DNA of 64,000 nucleotides from DSNY01 sp964539745 (GCA_964539745.1 CAZIJU010000003.1:1-64000), one strand, 5' to 3'. Counted from the first letter of the stretch, positions 17,475-25,959 are shown. The notes: generated by a model from the sequence alone, not told the origin. Numbers and translations: made by a program.

Positions 17475-17968
17475 AGACAGCGAACACGAAGCGCCGCGCC
17501 GTGCGCGGCTTCACGCTGGTCGAACTGCTCGTCGTGATCGTGATCGCGGGCATCTTCGCCGCGATCGCGATCCCGAACTACACGGCCTACGTCAACCGCT
17601 CCAAGCGCGCCGCGGCGAAGACCGTGCTGCTGGATGCCGCCAACGCGCTCGAGCGCAACTACACGACCAACGGCTGCTACAACCGCACGAGCGTGGCCAA
17701 TTGCCAGGCGCAGGCGGGTGCGGCGCCGGCGGTGCCGACGGTTGCGCCCGCGGAGGGCCGCGCGAGCTATGCGATCACCGTCGACTTTTCCGGCAGCGCG
17801 ACCGGGCAGACCTACACCCTGACCGCCACGCCCTGCGGCACCGCCGGCACCTGCCCGGCCGGATCCGAGCCGTTCACCGACGCCGAATGCGGCAACCTGA
17901 CACTGACGCAGGCGGGCGTGCGCGGCATCACCGGGTCGGGCACCGTCGCGGCCTGCTGGCAGCGCTGA
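17471..17968 (+). CDS. pilE: PilE-type minor pilin, operon 2
   Basis: A 165-residue pilin. The leader RAVRG|FTLVELLVVIVIAGIFAA is canonical, followed by IAIPNYTAYVNRSKRAAAKTV and a Cys-containing C-terminal domain ending VAACWQR. The GTG at 17471 overlapping the pilY1 TGA was preferred over the ATG at 17453, which would overlap pilY1 by 22 bp. It closes operon 2 just as its paralogue closes operon 1. Confidence 0.86.
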   Translation: MKTANTKRRAVRGFTLVELLVVIVIAGIFAAIAIPNYTAYVNRSKRAAAKTVLLDAANALERNYTTNGCYNRTSVANCQAQAGAAPAVPTVAPAEGRASYAITVDFSGSATGQTYTLTATPCGTAGTCPAGSEPFTDAECGNLTLTQAGVRGITGSGTVAACWQR

Positions 17969-17980
17969 ATATCGCCGGGC

Positions 17981-18001
17981 CCGGTGCGCGCGGCGCACCG
18001 G
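17981..18001 (+). terminator. Hairpin after operon 2
   Basis: A 9-bp perfect stem, CCGGTGCGC with GCGCACCGG, around a 3-base loop, 12 bp past the last pilin stop. It has no T-run, so it is a possible Rho-dependent end. Confidence 0.35.
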
Positions 18002-18050
18002 CATCGCATTGGCCATGCGCGCGGCGCGGCCTTGCCGGCGCGCAAGCCGC

Positions 18051-18056
18051 TATGCT
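18051..18056 (+). promoter_or_regulatory. Candidate -10 box for the DUF971-ubi cluster
   Basis: TATGCT ends 6 bases before the ATG at 18063, and no Shine-Dalgarno sequence intervenes. Transcription would start at or next to the ATG, giving a leaderless message. No clear -35 box was found. Confidence 0.35.
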
Positions 18057-18062
18057 TGCGTC

Positions 18063-18494
18063 ATGAGCCGAACCCCACAACCCACCGACATCACCGTGCA
18101 CGCCGCCTCTCGCGTGCTCGAGATCAGCTTCGACGATGGCAGGACCTTCAAGCTGCCGTTCGAGTTCCTGCGCGTGTATTCGCCTTCGGCCGAGGTGCGC
18201 GGACACGGGCCGGGGCAGGAGACGCTGCAGGTCGGCAAGCGCGACGTGACGATCACGTCGGTCGATCCGATCGGGCACTACGCGATCCAGCCGAACTTCT
18301 CCGACGGCCACTCGAGCGGCATCTACTCGTGGGAGTATTTGTACAAACTCGGCGTCGAGCAGGAACGCCTGTGGGCCGAGTATCTGGCTTCTCTCGAGGC
18401 GGCCGGCGCGAGCCGCGACCCGGCCGACCCGCGCAACGCCGCCTTCGTGCAGACGGGCGGCGGTGCGTGCGGGCACAACCCGCAGCAGCACTGA
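18063..18494 (+). CDS. DUF971 domain protein (gamma-butyrobetaine hydroxylase-like N-terminal domain)
   Basis: A 143-residue protein of the DUF971 family. The body reads LEISFDDGRTFKLPFEFLRV, then SPSAEVRGHGPG, VGKRDVTITSVDPIGHYA and DGHSSGIYSWEYL, all family hallmarks. It commonly lies immediately upstream of ubiE in betaproteobacteria, as here (36 bp gap). Members fold like the N-terminal domain of gamma-butyrobetaine hydroxylase, and some are linked to iron-sulphur or Mrp proteins, but this one has no proven activity. The ATG at 18063 was chosen because it begins at the family's normal N-terminus. Confidence 0.88.
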   Translation: MSRTPQPTDITVHAASRVLEISFDDGRTFKLPFEFLRVYSPSAEVRGHGPGQETLQVGKRDVTITSVDPIGHYAIQPNFSDGHSSGIYSWEYLYKLGVEQERLWAEYLASLEAAGASRDPADPRNAAFVQTGGGACGHNPQQH

Positions 18495-18530
18495 GACATG
18501 CGGCGCGCGCCGCCGCGCGTCACCATCCGC

Positions 18531-19277
18531 ATGAGCGACTCCACGGAAAAGACGACCGATTTCGGTTTCAAGGAAGTTCCCGAGCATCAGAAGGCCAAGC
18601 ACGTCGCCGGCGTCTTCGACTCGGTGGCGTCCAAGTACGACCTGATGAACGACGTGATGTCGGTCGGGCTGCACCGGCTGTGGAAGGCGTTCACGGTGCG
18701 GCAGGCGAACGTTCGGCCCGGCATGAAGGTCCTCGACATCGCCGGCGGCACGGGCGACCTGGCGCTCGCGTTCGCGCGCAAGGCCGCTCCGACGGGTGAA
18801 GTCTGGCTCACCGACATCAACGGCGCGATGCTGCGCGAAGGCCGCAACCGCATGCTCGACGCGGGGTTGCTGCTGCCGGTGGCGCAATGCGACGCCGAGC
18901 AACTGCCCTTCCCGGACAACCGCTTCGACGTAGTGACGGTCGCCTTCGGCTTGCGCAACATGACCCACAAGGACCGCGCACTCGCCGAGATGCGGCGCGT
19001 GCTGCGACCGGGCGGCAGGCTGCTCGTACTGGAGTTTTCCCGCATATGGAAGCCGCTCGCGCCCCTCTACGATGCGTACTCGTTCAACGTGTTGCCGTGG
19101 CTTGGCCGCAAGATCGCGGGCGACGCGGACAGTTACCGGTATCTGGCCGAGTCGATCCGCGTTCATCCGTCGCAGCAGGAATTGGCGGCGATGATGGAAC
19201 GGGCCGGGTTCGAGCGGGTCGAATGGTTCAACCTGACCGCCGGGGTGTGCGCGCTGCACGTCGGCGCGAAGATCTGA
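18531..19277 (+). CDS. ubiE: Demethylmenaquinone/2-polyprenyl-6-methoxy-1,4-benzoquinol methyltransferase UbiE
   Basis: A 248-residue SAM-dependent methyltransferase. UbiE signatures are complete: TTDFGFKEV at the N-terminus, FDSVASKYDLMND, the SAM-binding VLDIAGGTGDLAL, VTVAFGLRNMTHKDRAL and RPGGRLLVLEFS. It carries out the C-methylation in ubiquinone (and menaquinone) synthesis on the inner face of the membrane. ubiJ and ubiB lie downstream, as in the classical ubiE-ubiJ-ubiB cluster, with one gene inserted. The ATG at 18531 matches the usual N-terminus, 36 bp after the DUF971 stop. Confidence 0.95.
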   Translation: MSDSTEKTTDFGFKEVPEHQKAKHVAGVFDSVASKYDLMNDVMSVGLHRLWKAFTVRQANVRPGMKVLDIAGGTGDLALAFARKAAPTGEVWLTDINGAMLREGRNRMLDAGLLLPVAQCDAEQLPFPDNRFDVVTVAFGLRNMTHKDRALAEMRRVLRPGGRLLVLEFSRIWKPLAPLYDAYSFNVLPWLGRKIAGDADSYRYLAESIRVHPSQQELAAMMERAGFERVEWFNLTAGVCALHVGAKI

Positions 19278-19314
19278 AACGCGGGATCACGTGCCCGCGC
19301 AACGAGGAGAACGC

Positions 19315-20256
19315 ATGAAGAAGTGGTTGGTGGGCGCGATGATCGGCCTGGTGGCCGCGTCGTTCGCATTCGATGCCGATGCGCAGCGCCGTCTGGGCGG
19401 CGGCAAGACCTTCGGCCGGCAGTCGCAGCAGTTGCAGCAGCAGCGGCAGGCGACACCGCCGCAGCAGTCGACGCAGCAGGCCGCGCCCGCGCAACAGGCC
19501 AATCCCGCGGCAGCCGCCGGCGCCGCCACCGCGGCCACGAAAGCGAGTCCGTGGCGCGGCGCGCTGATGGGGTTGGCTGCGGGGCTGGGCCTTGCCGCGC
19601 TCGCCTCTTGGCTCGGGTTCGGCGAGACGCTGGCGGCCATCCTCACCGCCGTGTTGATCGGGCTGCTGGTCATGCTCGTGATCGGCTTCGTGCTGCGCCG
19701 TCTGCGCGGGCCGCAGCCGGCGTACGGCACCGCAGGCGCACCGGCGCGCGAGCAGCCGATCGGCTACGAGGCGCAGCCCGCGCCGATCGCGCGCACCGCG
19801 ATCGAGCCGACCACCCCCGTGCGGCCGGGCTCGGCGATGGACGAGTTCATGCGCGGCGGCGCGTCCGCCGCGCCGCGGCCCTGGGGCGTTCCCGCGGGCT
19901 TCGACGCCGAGGGCTTCCTCGCCAACGCGAGTTCCTACTACGGCCGGTTGCAAGCGGCGTGGGACAAGGGCGATCTGGACGAACTTGCCGAGTTCACGAC
20001 CAACGAGATGTTCACCGCGCTGACGCACGAGTTGCGCGCGCGCGGCGGCGGCAGGAGCAAGACCGAAATCCTCGCGCTCGACGCCGCGCTGCTCGGCATC
20101 GAAACGTCGGCGACCGATCATCTGGCGAGCGTGCGCTTTACCGGCACGCTACGCGTCGACGGCGAAGCCGAGCAGGTCGACGAGGTGTGGAACCTCGTCA
20201 AGCCGGTCGACGGCAAGACCGGCTGGCTGCTCGCCGGCATCCAGCAGTTGAGTTAG
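19315..20256 (+). CDS. Tim44-like domain protein, secreted or membrane-bound
   Basis: A 313-residue protein. A signal peptide (MKKWLVGAMIGLVAASFAF, cut near DADA-Q) is followed by a Gln-rich segment (QSQQLQQQRQ). Two adjoining hydrophobic stretches at about 82-125 contain GALMGLAAGLGLAALASWLG. The C-terminal half (about 200-313) is a Tim44-type domain: FLANASSYYGRLQAAWDKGD, ELAEFTTNEMF, and a C-terminal VDEVWNLVKPVDGKTGWLLAGI. An AGGAG site precedes the ATG. This gene commonly sits between ubiE and ubiJ in betaproteobacteria. Bacterial Tim44-domain proteins have no settled function; membrane or lipid-related roles are suggested by the fold. Confidence 0.88.
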   Translation: MKKWLVGAMIGLVAASFAFDADAQRRLGGGKTFGRQSQQLQQQRQATPPQQSTQQAAPAQQANPAAAAGAATAATKASPWRGALMGLAAGLGLAALASWLGFGETLAAILTAVLIGLLVMLVIGFVLRRLRGPQPAYGTAGAPAREQPIGYEAQPAPIARTAIEPTTPVRPGSAMDEFMRGGASAAPRPWGVPAGFDAEGFLANASSYYGRLQAAWDKGDLDELAEFTTNEMFTALTHELRARGGGRSKTEILALDAALLGIETSATDHLASVRFTGTLRVDGEAEQVDEVWNLVKPVDGKTGWLLAGIQQLS

Positions 20257-20287
20257 CCGGCCCGAGCGCGCGATCTGCGACAATCCA

Positions 20288-20309
20288 GGGCACCTTCGGG
20301 TGCCCTTTT
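20288..20309 (+). terminator. Terminator between the Tim44 gene and ubiJ
   Basis: GGGCACC-TTCG-GGTGCCC followed by TTTTCTTTT: a 7-bp stem with a stable TTCG tetraloop and a U-tract. The T-run ends a few bases before the ubiJ ATG, so it could attenuate transcription into ubiJB as well as end the upstream unit. Confidence 0.75.
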
Positions 20310-20316
20310 CTTTTCG

Positions 20317-20895
20317 ATGATCGACCAGCTCGCGTCCGGCGCCGCAGTCGCGCTGCTCAACCGCCTGCTCGCGCGCGAGACCTGGGCGCGCGACAAGCTC
20401 GCGCCCTACGCCGGCCGCATCGCGCGTATCGAGGCGCTGCCTTTCGTGTTGAGCCTGGCGGTCGCCGAAGGCGGGACGTTCACGGCCGCGCAGGGCGAAG
20501 CGAGCGTGACCGTGATGGTGGACGGCGCTTCGCTGCCGCAGGCGCTCGTCGATCCGCAGGCGGTGCTGCGCAACGTGCGGCTTGCCGGCGACGCCGAGTT
20601 CGCGCAGGCGCTGTCGCAGGTGCTGCAGAACCTGCGCCCCGAACCCGAGGAGGAGCTGGCGCGCTTCGTCGGCGACGCCGCCGCGGTGCGCATCGTCGGC
20701 TTCCTGCGCGCGGCGCTGGCGCAGGCGCAGGACAACGCCGAGCGGCTGGCGCGCACGGCGGCCGATTACTTCGTCGCCGAGAATCCGATGCTCGCCGCGC
20801 GCGGCGAAGTCGAGCGCTTCTCGCGCGAGGTCGCGAGACTGCGCGACGACGTCGAGCGTCTGGCCAAGCGCATCGAACTGCTCGAGCGTCGCTGA
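20317..20895 (+). CDS. ubiJ: Ubiquinone biosynthesis accessory factor UbiJ (SCP2 domain)
   Basis: A 192-residue protein with an N-terminal SCP2 (sterol carrier) domain (about 1-105: LNRLLARETWARDKLAPYAG and FVLSLAVAEGG) and a C-terminal coiled region (REVARLRDDVERLAKRIELL). UbiJ helps UbiE/UbiB by holding lipid intermediates of ubiquinone in the soluble Ubi complex. The order ubiE - Tim44 - ubiJ - ubiB supports the call. The ATG follows directly after a terminator, and ubiB starts 5 bp after the stop. Confidence 0.9.
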   Translation: MIDQLASGAAVALLNRLLARETWARDKLAPYAGRIARIEALPFVLSLAVAEGGTFTAAQGEASVTVMVDGASLPQALVDPQAVLRNVRLAGDAEFAQALSQVLQNLRPEPEEELARFVGDAAAVRIVGFLRAALAQAQDNAERLARTAADYFVAENPMLAARGEVERFSREVARLRDDVERLAKRIELLERR

Positions 20896-20900
20896 ACGCG

Positions 20901-22484
20901 ATGCTGCGCATCTTTCGGCTCGCCCGCATCGTTCTGACCGTCTACCGCTTCGGGCTGGACGAGATCGTCGCCGCCAGTCTGAAGAGCACGTGGCTGGTGC
21001 GGCTGGTGCGCGCGGTGCCCGTCGGCAGATCGTTCCGCGAGCCGCGCGGCGTGCGGCTGCGTCGGGCGCTCGAGGATCTCGGACCCATCTTCGTCAAGTT
21101 CGGGCAGGCGCTGTCCACGAGGCGCGACCTGCTGCCCGAAGACGTCGCCGACGAACTGGCGAAGCTGCAGGACCGTGTCCCGCCCTTCGATCCGGAACTC
21201 GCGGCGCGCGAGATCGAACGCGGCCTCGGCCGCCGCATCGACGAGGTGTTCGCCAGCTTCGAGCGTACGCCGGTGGCGAGCGCGTCGATCGCGCAGGTGC
21301 ACCTTGCGGTGATGAAGAACGAGCCCGCGTTCGGCGCCTGGGCCGGTCGCGAGGTCGCAGTCAAGGTGCTGCGACCCGGAATGCAGCAGGCCATCGAAAG
21401 GGATCTTGCGCTGATGGAAGTCGGCGCCGGACTCGTCGAGCGATTGTGGCGCGAAGGCAGGCGGCTGCGGCCGCGCGAAGTCGTCGCCGAATTCGACAAG
21501 CTGCTGCACGACGAGCTGGACCTGATGCGCGAGGCCGCCAACGCGTCGCAGCTTCGCCGCAACTTCGCCGATTCGAAGCTGCTGCGCGTGCCCGAGATGT
21601 ATTGGGACTGCTGCCGCGCGAACGTGATCGTGATGGAGCGCATGCGCGGCATTCCGGTGAGCCAGGTCGACCGGCTGCGCGCCGCCGGCATCGACATCAA
21701 GAAGCTGTCGCGCGACGCGGTCGAGATCTTCTTCACGCAGGCGCTGCACGACGGCTTTTTCCACGCCGACATGCACCCGGGCAACATCTACGTCGGCGAC
21801 GCGGGCGAAGACTTCGGCCGCTGGATCGCGCTGGACTTCGGCATCGTCGGCACGCTGTCGGAAAGCGACAAGAGCTATCTCGCGCAAAACTTTCTCGCAT
21901 TCTTCCGGCGCGACTACAAGCGCGTGGCGGAGCTGCACGTCGAAAGCGGTTGGGTGCCTGCGGCCACGCGCGTGGACGAGCTGGAAAACGCGATCCGCGC
22001 GGTGTGCGAACCGATCTTCGACAAGCCGCTGAAGGACATCTCGTTCGCGCAGGTGCTGCTGCGGCTGTTTGAGACCTCGCGCCGCTTCAACGTCGAGGTC
22101 CAGCCTCAGCTCGTGCTGCTGCAGAAGACGCTGCTGCAGATCGAGGGGCTGGGCCGCCAGCTCGACCCGGAGCTGGACCTGTGGAAGACCGCCAAACCGA
22201 TCCTCGAGCGCTGGATGCAGGCGCAGATGGGCTGGCAGGGGCTCGAGGACAAGCTGCGGCGCGAGGCCGCGCAGTGGACGCATCTGCTGCCGCAACTGCC
22301 CCGGCTGCTGCACCAGGCGCTGACCGACGCCAGTCGCGACGAACGCCTGCTCGCCGAGATGCGCAGGCTGCGGCTGGAGGCGCAGCGCCGCAACCGGCTA
22401 CTGCTGGTCGGCGTGACCTGCCTCGGCGCGCTGGCGATCATGGTCGCGTGGGTGTTCATCGGCATGCCGCTGCCGGGGCGGTAG
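20901..22484 (+). CDS. ubiB: Ubiquinone biosynthesis regulatory kinase-like protein UbiB
   Basis: A 527-residue member of the UbiB/ABC1/ADCK family, of normal length. The family's diagnostic KxGQ motif (FVKFGQALSTRRDLLP, K66) and the Ala-rich nucleotide loop (ASASIAQVH) are present, as is the catalytic-type FHADMHPGNIYV and LDFGIVG. The C-terminus carries a membrane span (VTCLGALAIMVAWVFIGMPL). UbiB has ATPase activity and is thought to extract ubiquinone intermediates from the membrane. The ATG at 20901 follows ubiJ by 5 bp; the longer frame opening at 19323 overlaps two genes and is not used. Confidence 0.95.
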   Translation: MLRIFRLARIVLTVYRFGLDEIVAASLKSTWLVRLVRAVPVGRSFREPRGVRLRRALEDLGPIFVKFGQALSTRRDLLPEDVADELAKLQDRVPPFDPELAAREIERGLGRRIDEVFASFERTPVASASIAQVHLAVMKNEPAFGAWAGREVAVKVLRPGMQQAIERDLALMEVGAGLVERLWREGRRLRPREVVAEFDKLLHDELDLMREAANASQLRRNFADSKLLRVPEMYWDCCRANVIVMERMRGIPVSQVDRLRAAGIDIKKLSRDAVEIFFTQALHDGFFHADMHPGNIYVGDAGEDFGRWIALDFGIVGTLSESDKSYLAQNFLAFFRRDYKRVAELHVESGWVPAATRVDELENAIRAVCEPIFDKPLKDISFAQVLLRLFETSRRFNVEVQPQLVLLQKTLLQIEGLGRQLDPELDLWKTAKPILERWMQAQMGWQGLEDKLRREAAQWTHLLPQLPRLLHQALTDASRDERLLAEMRRLRLEAQRRNRLLLVGVTCLGALAIMVAWVFIGMPLPGR

Positions 22485-22571
22485 CGCCGCGAGTCATCGT
22501 TCACGCGTCTTGACGATTGACGCGGAGCCGCCGACGATCTGCGGCGTTGCCCGGTCTGCCCGGGGGAGCCG

Positions 22572-24548
22572 ATGCGCAGAATCGAACGAGTCGCGCGACT
22601 GACCATCGCGGCGCTTGCCGCGCTGCTGCTCGCTGCGTGCGGCGGCGGTGGTGGCGGCGGGTCGCCGTCGGCTGCGCCGCACGTCTGCGGGCCTGGCAGC
22701 GCATCGTTTTCGACGTACGCCGATGCGTCCGTCGCCGTCGGCAAGGCGGCGGGCGCCACCGTGGCCGGATGCACGGGCGCGCTGCGCGACGTTCGATGGA
22801 CGCAAACCGGCGGGCCGACCGTCACTCTGCTGTCCGATCGCTCGCAGACGATCAGCTTCGAGCCGCCCGCTGCGGGCACGTACACATTCCGCGTCGAATT
22901 CACCGACGCGAGCGGTGAGGCGCGTTCGGCCACGGTCGGCGTGAACGCCACACCCGCGACCGGCGCGGGCGGGGTCGTCATTCGCATCGACCATTCGGTT
23001 CGCAAGGGTGGCAAGGTCTCGTTGCGCGCGTGGCCGGCGCTGGGCCCCGGCGAGACGCAGACGTGGGCGCAGCTCGACGGCCCGAGCGTCGTGCTCGATA
23101 CGACCGATCCGAACCGTGTGCTGTTCACCGCGCCGGACGTCGCCGCCGACACCCTGCTGCGCTTTCGCGTCACGCGCCGCACCGCCAGTGGCGCAATCGA
23201 CAGCGACGACGCGCTCGTGCTGGTCGAGAACTACACGCAGGCACCGAACGACAGCAACCCGCACGTCTTCAGCGGGCTGCACGTCTCGCGCGTTTACCCG
23301 TACAAGCCGACGAGCCCGTTCGCGGCCGATCTGGTCCGCTGCACGTTCGACGCGGCGCTGCAGTGGACCGGCGCGGGCAAGAACACCTGCCCGCTTTCGA
23401 CGTTGCCTTTCCTGCACCAGACCACGGGTGGGGTCGAGCCAACCACAGCGCAGATCATGGACCGGGTGCTGGTGTCGCACGACTGGATGGGCGCGGTGTT
23501 CGAGCAGTTCATCGCCGGCGCGGACAAGTCCGACATCCGGCGGCTGCTCAACGGGGTGACCGCGATCGTCATCGGCGCGCAGGTGCGGCCCTCCTTTTAC
23601 TACGGGCTGACCGGCGCGATCTATCTGGACGCCGACAACTTCTGGCTGACGCCCGAGGAGCGCGACGTGATCAACGAGGCGCCGGACTTCCGCTCGGACT
23701 TCGACCGCGATCTCGCCTACTCCGGCGTGTGGCGCTACACGCTTGCCAACAACAACGTCTTCCTGCCGTGGCCCGCGACGTCGCGGCTGACCCGCACCCT
23801 GGACTATCTGCTGTACGAGGCGGGCTGGCTGATGTACCACGAGCTGGCGCACGCAGGCGATTTCCTGCCACCCGCGACCCGCAGCGGGTTGAACAGCGCT
23901 GCCACGGTGTGGGACAACCTCGCAACGCGCTTCCAGGCTTCGCAACTTCCGTCCGACGAGCTGGCGCGCAGCCTGCCGCTGCAGTCGGCCGAAATGCGCG
24001 CGCTCGCGCAGGTGAAGTTTCAGGGCATGACGGCCACGCCCACCCAGCGCGCGTACACGCCGCAGCAGGTCGCGGATTTCTTTGCGCCCGACCGCGCCAC
24101 CGACGAATACAACTACTCGACCCCCCGCGAGGACATCGCGATGCTGTTCGAGGAGTTCATGATGTTCCGCAACCACGGGGTGCGGCGCGACGTGGCGATC
24201 ACCGACAAGATCGGCCCGACGACGACCGGCAACACGCTGATCGTGCGCTGGGGTCAACGCGGCCGCGTGGCGGAGGCGGCGATCCGCCCGCGCGTAAAGC
24301 TCACTGTTGCAAGCCTTGCGCCGTGGATCGACGCCAACGACGTCGATGCCTTCCCGGCGCCGCTGGCGATGCGCGCGGGCGAGTCCTGGAACGCCAACCT
24401 CGTGCTGCCCGCGCCGCCGGGCGGCGTCGGTGCGGCGTCGCTGCGCGCGCCGATACCGCAGGCGGACGACGCCTGGCTGCTCGAGCGCGCGCGGCGGCGT
24501 GGCCATCGTGGGGTACCGGCACTACCGGGCGAGCGGGCAGCCGACTGA
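22572..24548 (+). CDS. Lipoprotein with Ig-like N-terminal repeats and an HExxH metallopeptidase-like domain
   Basis: About 658 residues. A lipobox (LLLAAC, Cys23) is followed by a glycine tract. Two Ig/PKD-like repeats come next, containing RWTQTGGPTVTLLSDRSQ and TWAQLDGPSVVLDTTDP (about 60-205). A C-terminal domain (about 215-600) has a zinc-peptidase-like helix, WLMYHELAHAGD (H423, E424, H427). A candidate third ligand lies in EDIAMLFEEFMMF (E520-E528). No named peptidase family was recognised; it could be an outer-membrane metalloprotease. The C-terminus looks damaged: from about 24490 the frame turns Arg-rich (RARRRGHRG), while the next frame continues with ARGGVAIVGYRHYRASGQ to a stop at 24562-24564. 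A one-base error or frameshift in the GC-rich run at 24490-24500 is possible. Confidence 0.68.
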   Translation: MRRIERVARLTIAALAALLLAACGGGGGGGSPSAAPHVCGPGSASFSTYADASVAVGKAAGATVAGCTGALRDVRWTQTGGPTVTLLSDRSQTISFEPPAAGTYTFRVEFTDASGEARSATVGVNATPATGAGGVVIRIDHSVRKGGKVSLRAWPALGPGETQTWAQLDGPSVVLDTTDPNRVLFTAPDVAADTLLRFRVTRRTASGAIDSDDALVLVENYTQAPNDSNPHVFSGLHVSRVYPYKPTSPFAADLVRCTFDAALQWTGAGKNTCPLSTLPFLHQTTGGVEPTTAQIMDRVLVSHDWMGAVFEQFIAGADKSDIRRLLNGVTAIVIGAQVRPSFYYGLTGAIYLDADNFWLTPEERDVINEAPDFRSDFDRDLAYSGVWRYTLANNNVFLPWPATSRLTRTLDYLLYEAGWLMYHELAHAGDFLPPATRSGLNSAATVWDNLATRFQASQLPSDELARSLPLQSAEMRALAQVKFQGMTATPTQRAYTPQQVADFFAPDRATDEYNYSTPREDIAMLFEEFMMFRNHGVRRDVAITDKIGPTTTGNTLIVRWGQRGRVAEAAIRPRVKLTVASLAPWIDANDVDAFPAPLAMRAGESWNANLVLPAPPGGVGAASLRAPIPQADDAWLLERARRRGHRGVPALPGERAAD

Positions 24549-24800
24549 GTTCAACCGGACCTGAAAAGCGCAGTTGAACTACTCAGGTACAGAGAACGCA
24601 GAGAAAAAGCGAAGCGCTGCGCCGTGAACGCCGGATCGCCTGGAAGCGCGAGGCCGCTGAGCCGGAAGACGCCGATTCGTCGCCCTCGTCCGTGCCGCTG
24701 TGCCTCTGTGCCTCCGTGGTGGGGGTTTCCACTTGGCGTCAATCAGTCTGCTGACACCGCGACACCGCATGTCCATTTCGCCAGTGCGAGCGCCGGTTCT
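24549..24800. repeat. Intergenic region with degenerate short repeats
   Basis: No supported gene. It contains ACAGAGAACGCAGAGAA (about 24591-24607) and, farther on, CTCTGTGCCTCCGTGGT (about 24703-24719). This is an inverted pair resembling the dispersed ACAGAGAACACAGAGAA-type repeats seen in many bacterial genomes. Confidence 0.4.
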
Positions 24801-25130
24801 GTCATCCCGAGCAGCACGAAGGATCGCGGCGTCGCGAGCGGCCGGGATTCCTCGCCTTCGGCTCGGAATGACGAGGGGGATTGCGCCCGGAATGATGAGG
24901 GTGCGGCTCGGAATGACGCCTCATTGTCATCCCGACCCCGGCTCCGAGCCGGGGGAGGGATCTCGGTGTGCGAAGGGCTGGGATTCCTCGCCTTCGGCTC
25001 GGAATGACAAGGGGCTGCGGCTCGGGATGACGAGGGGTCTTGAGCTCGGAATGAGGGGGTCTTGCGTTCGGAAGGGTCGGGGTATGACGCTCGAAATGAC
25101 GAGAAGGTATCGCCCCAGGAATGACGAGGG
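24801..25130. repeat. Degenerate array of GTCATCCCGAGC / GCTCGGAATGAC repeats
   Basis: A run of at least eight partial copies of a motif centred on CGGAATGACGAGGG, with opposite-oriented GTCATCCCGA at 24801 and 24929. The inverted ends could fold into long hairpins. The same ends bound the much better preserved 111-bp repeat at 60485-60887, so both seem to belong to one dispersed family. It contains stop codons in every frame and no gene. Confidence 0.7.
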
Positions 25131-25211
25131 CGGACCGGTACGGCGGATGGCCGGAGTTCGCGATGCCGCAACGCGACCGCCTTGCGCGGATTTCGCGCGT
25201 CGAGGCCGTCG

Positions 25212-25838
25212 ATGACCGAATTCAGCACGCGCGATCCTTCGCAGGCGGCGTTCTGGGACGAGCGCTTCGCGGCGACTTTCACGCCGTGGGATCAGGGCGC
25301 GGTGCCGCCCGCGCTTGTGCGCTGGTTGGCGCGCGCGCCGTTCGCCGCGGGCGCGCGTGTGCTGATTCCGGGCTGCGGCAGCGCGTACGAAGCGGCGTTC
25401 CTCGACGCTGCCGGCTTAGACGTCATCTCGATCGACATCGCCGATGCGGCGCTGGCGCGGGCGCGCGCAGTGCTGCCGGCGGACGTCGCCGAGCGCGTGC
25501 TGCGCAAGGCGGACTTCTTCGCTTTCGCAGCCGCGCCGTTCGACGCGATCTACGAGCGGGCTTTCCTGTGCGCGCTGCCGCCGCGCCTTTGGCCGGCGTA
25601 CGCGGCGCGCTGCGCGGAACTGCTAGCGCCGGGCGGACGGCTTGCCGGGCTGTTCTTCGTCGATTCCGCGCCGCGGCAGCCGCGCCGCGGGCCACCGTTT
25701 GCGATGACGCGCGACGAGCTCGATGTGCTGCTTGCGCCGGCGTTCGAATGCACGGAGGACCAGGCGATCCCCTCGGGCGAGTCGATCGCCGTGTTCGCCG
25801 GCCGCGAGCGCTGGATGGTCTGGCGAAGGCGCGGCTGA
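25212..25838 (+). CDS. TPMT-family SAM-dependent methyltransferase
   Basis: A 208-residue class I methyltransferase of the thiopurine methyltransferase-like family. It has the N-terminal FWDERFAATFTPWDQGAVPP, the SAM loop VLIPGCGSAYEAAFL, the acidic strand VISIDIADAAL, and FDAIYERAFLCALPP. Bacterial members can methylate thiols, tellurite or selenite, or halide ions; the substrate is not readable here. The ATG at 25212 was chosen because the family begins close to FWDERF; the open frame extends ten codons upstream. It stands alone, downstream of the repeat array. Confidence 0.82.
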   Translation: MTEFSTRDPSQAAFWDERFAATFTPWDQGAVPPALVRWLARAPFAAGARVLIPGCGSAYEAAFLDAAGLDVISIDIADAALARARAVLPADVAERVLRKADFFAFAAAPFDAIYERAFLCALPPRLWPAYAARCAELLAPGGRLAGLFFVDSAPRQPRRGPPFAMTRDELDVLLAPAFECTEDQAIPSGESIAVFAGRERWMVWRRRG

Positions 25839-25923
25839 GCATGCCGTTGCGCGCGCGGGACACTCGCGGCGGCGTGGAACTCCGGCGGCAGCGATCGACA
25901 GCGCGGCGGTGCAGTCCCGTTCC

Positions 25924-25929
25924 TATAAT
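25924..25929 (+). promoter_or_regulatory. Candidate -10 box for the symporter gene
   Basis: A consensus TATAAT 31 bp upstream of the ATG at 25960. No consensus -35 box was seen at 16-18 bp spacing. Confidence 0.45.
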
Positions 25930-25959
25930 CGCCGCCACTTTCTCCGACAGGCCGACGCC

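Noticed and set aside
24801..25130. CRISPR-like periodic repeats
   Set aside because: Repeats are imperfect, unevenly spaced and run into each other without constant-length spacers, and no cas gene is present.
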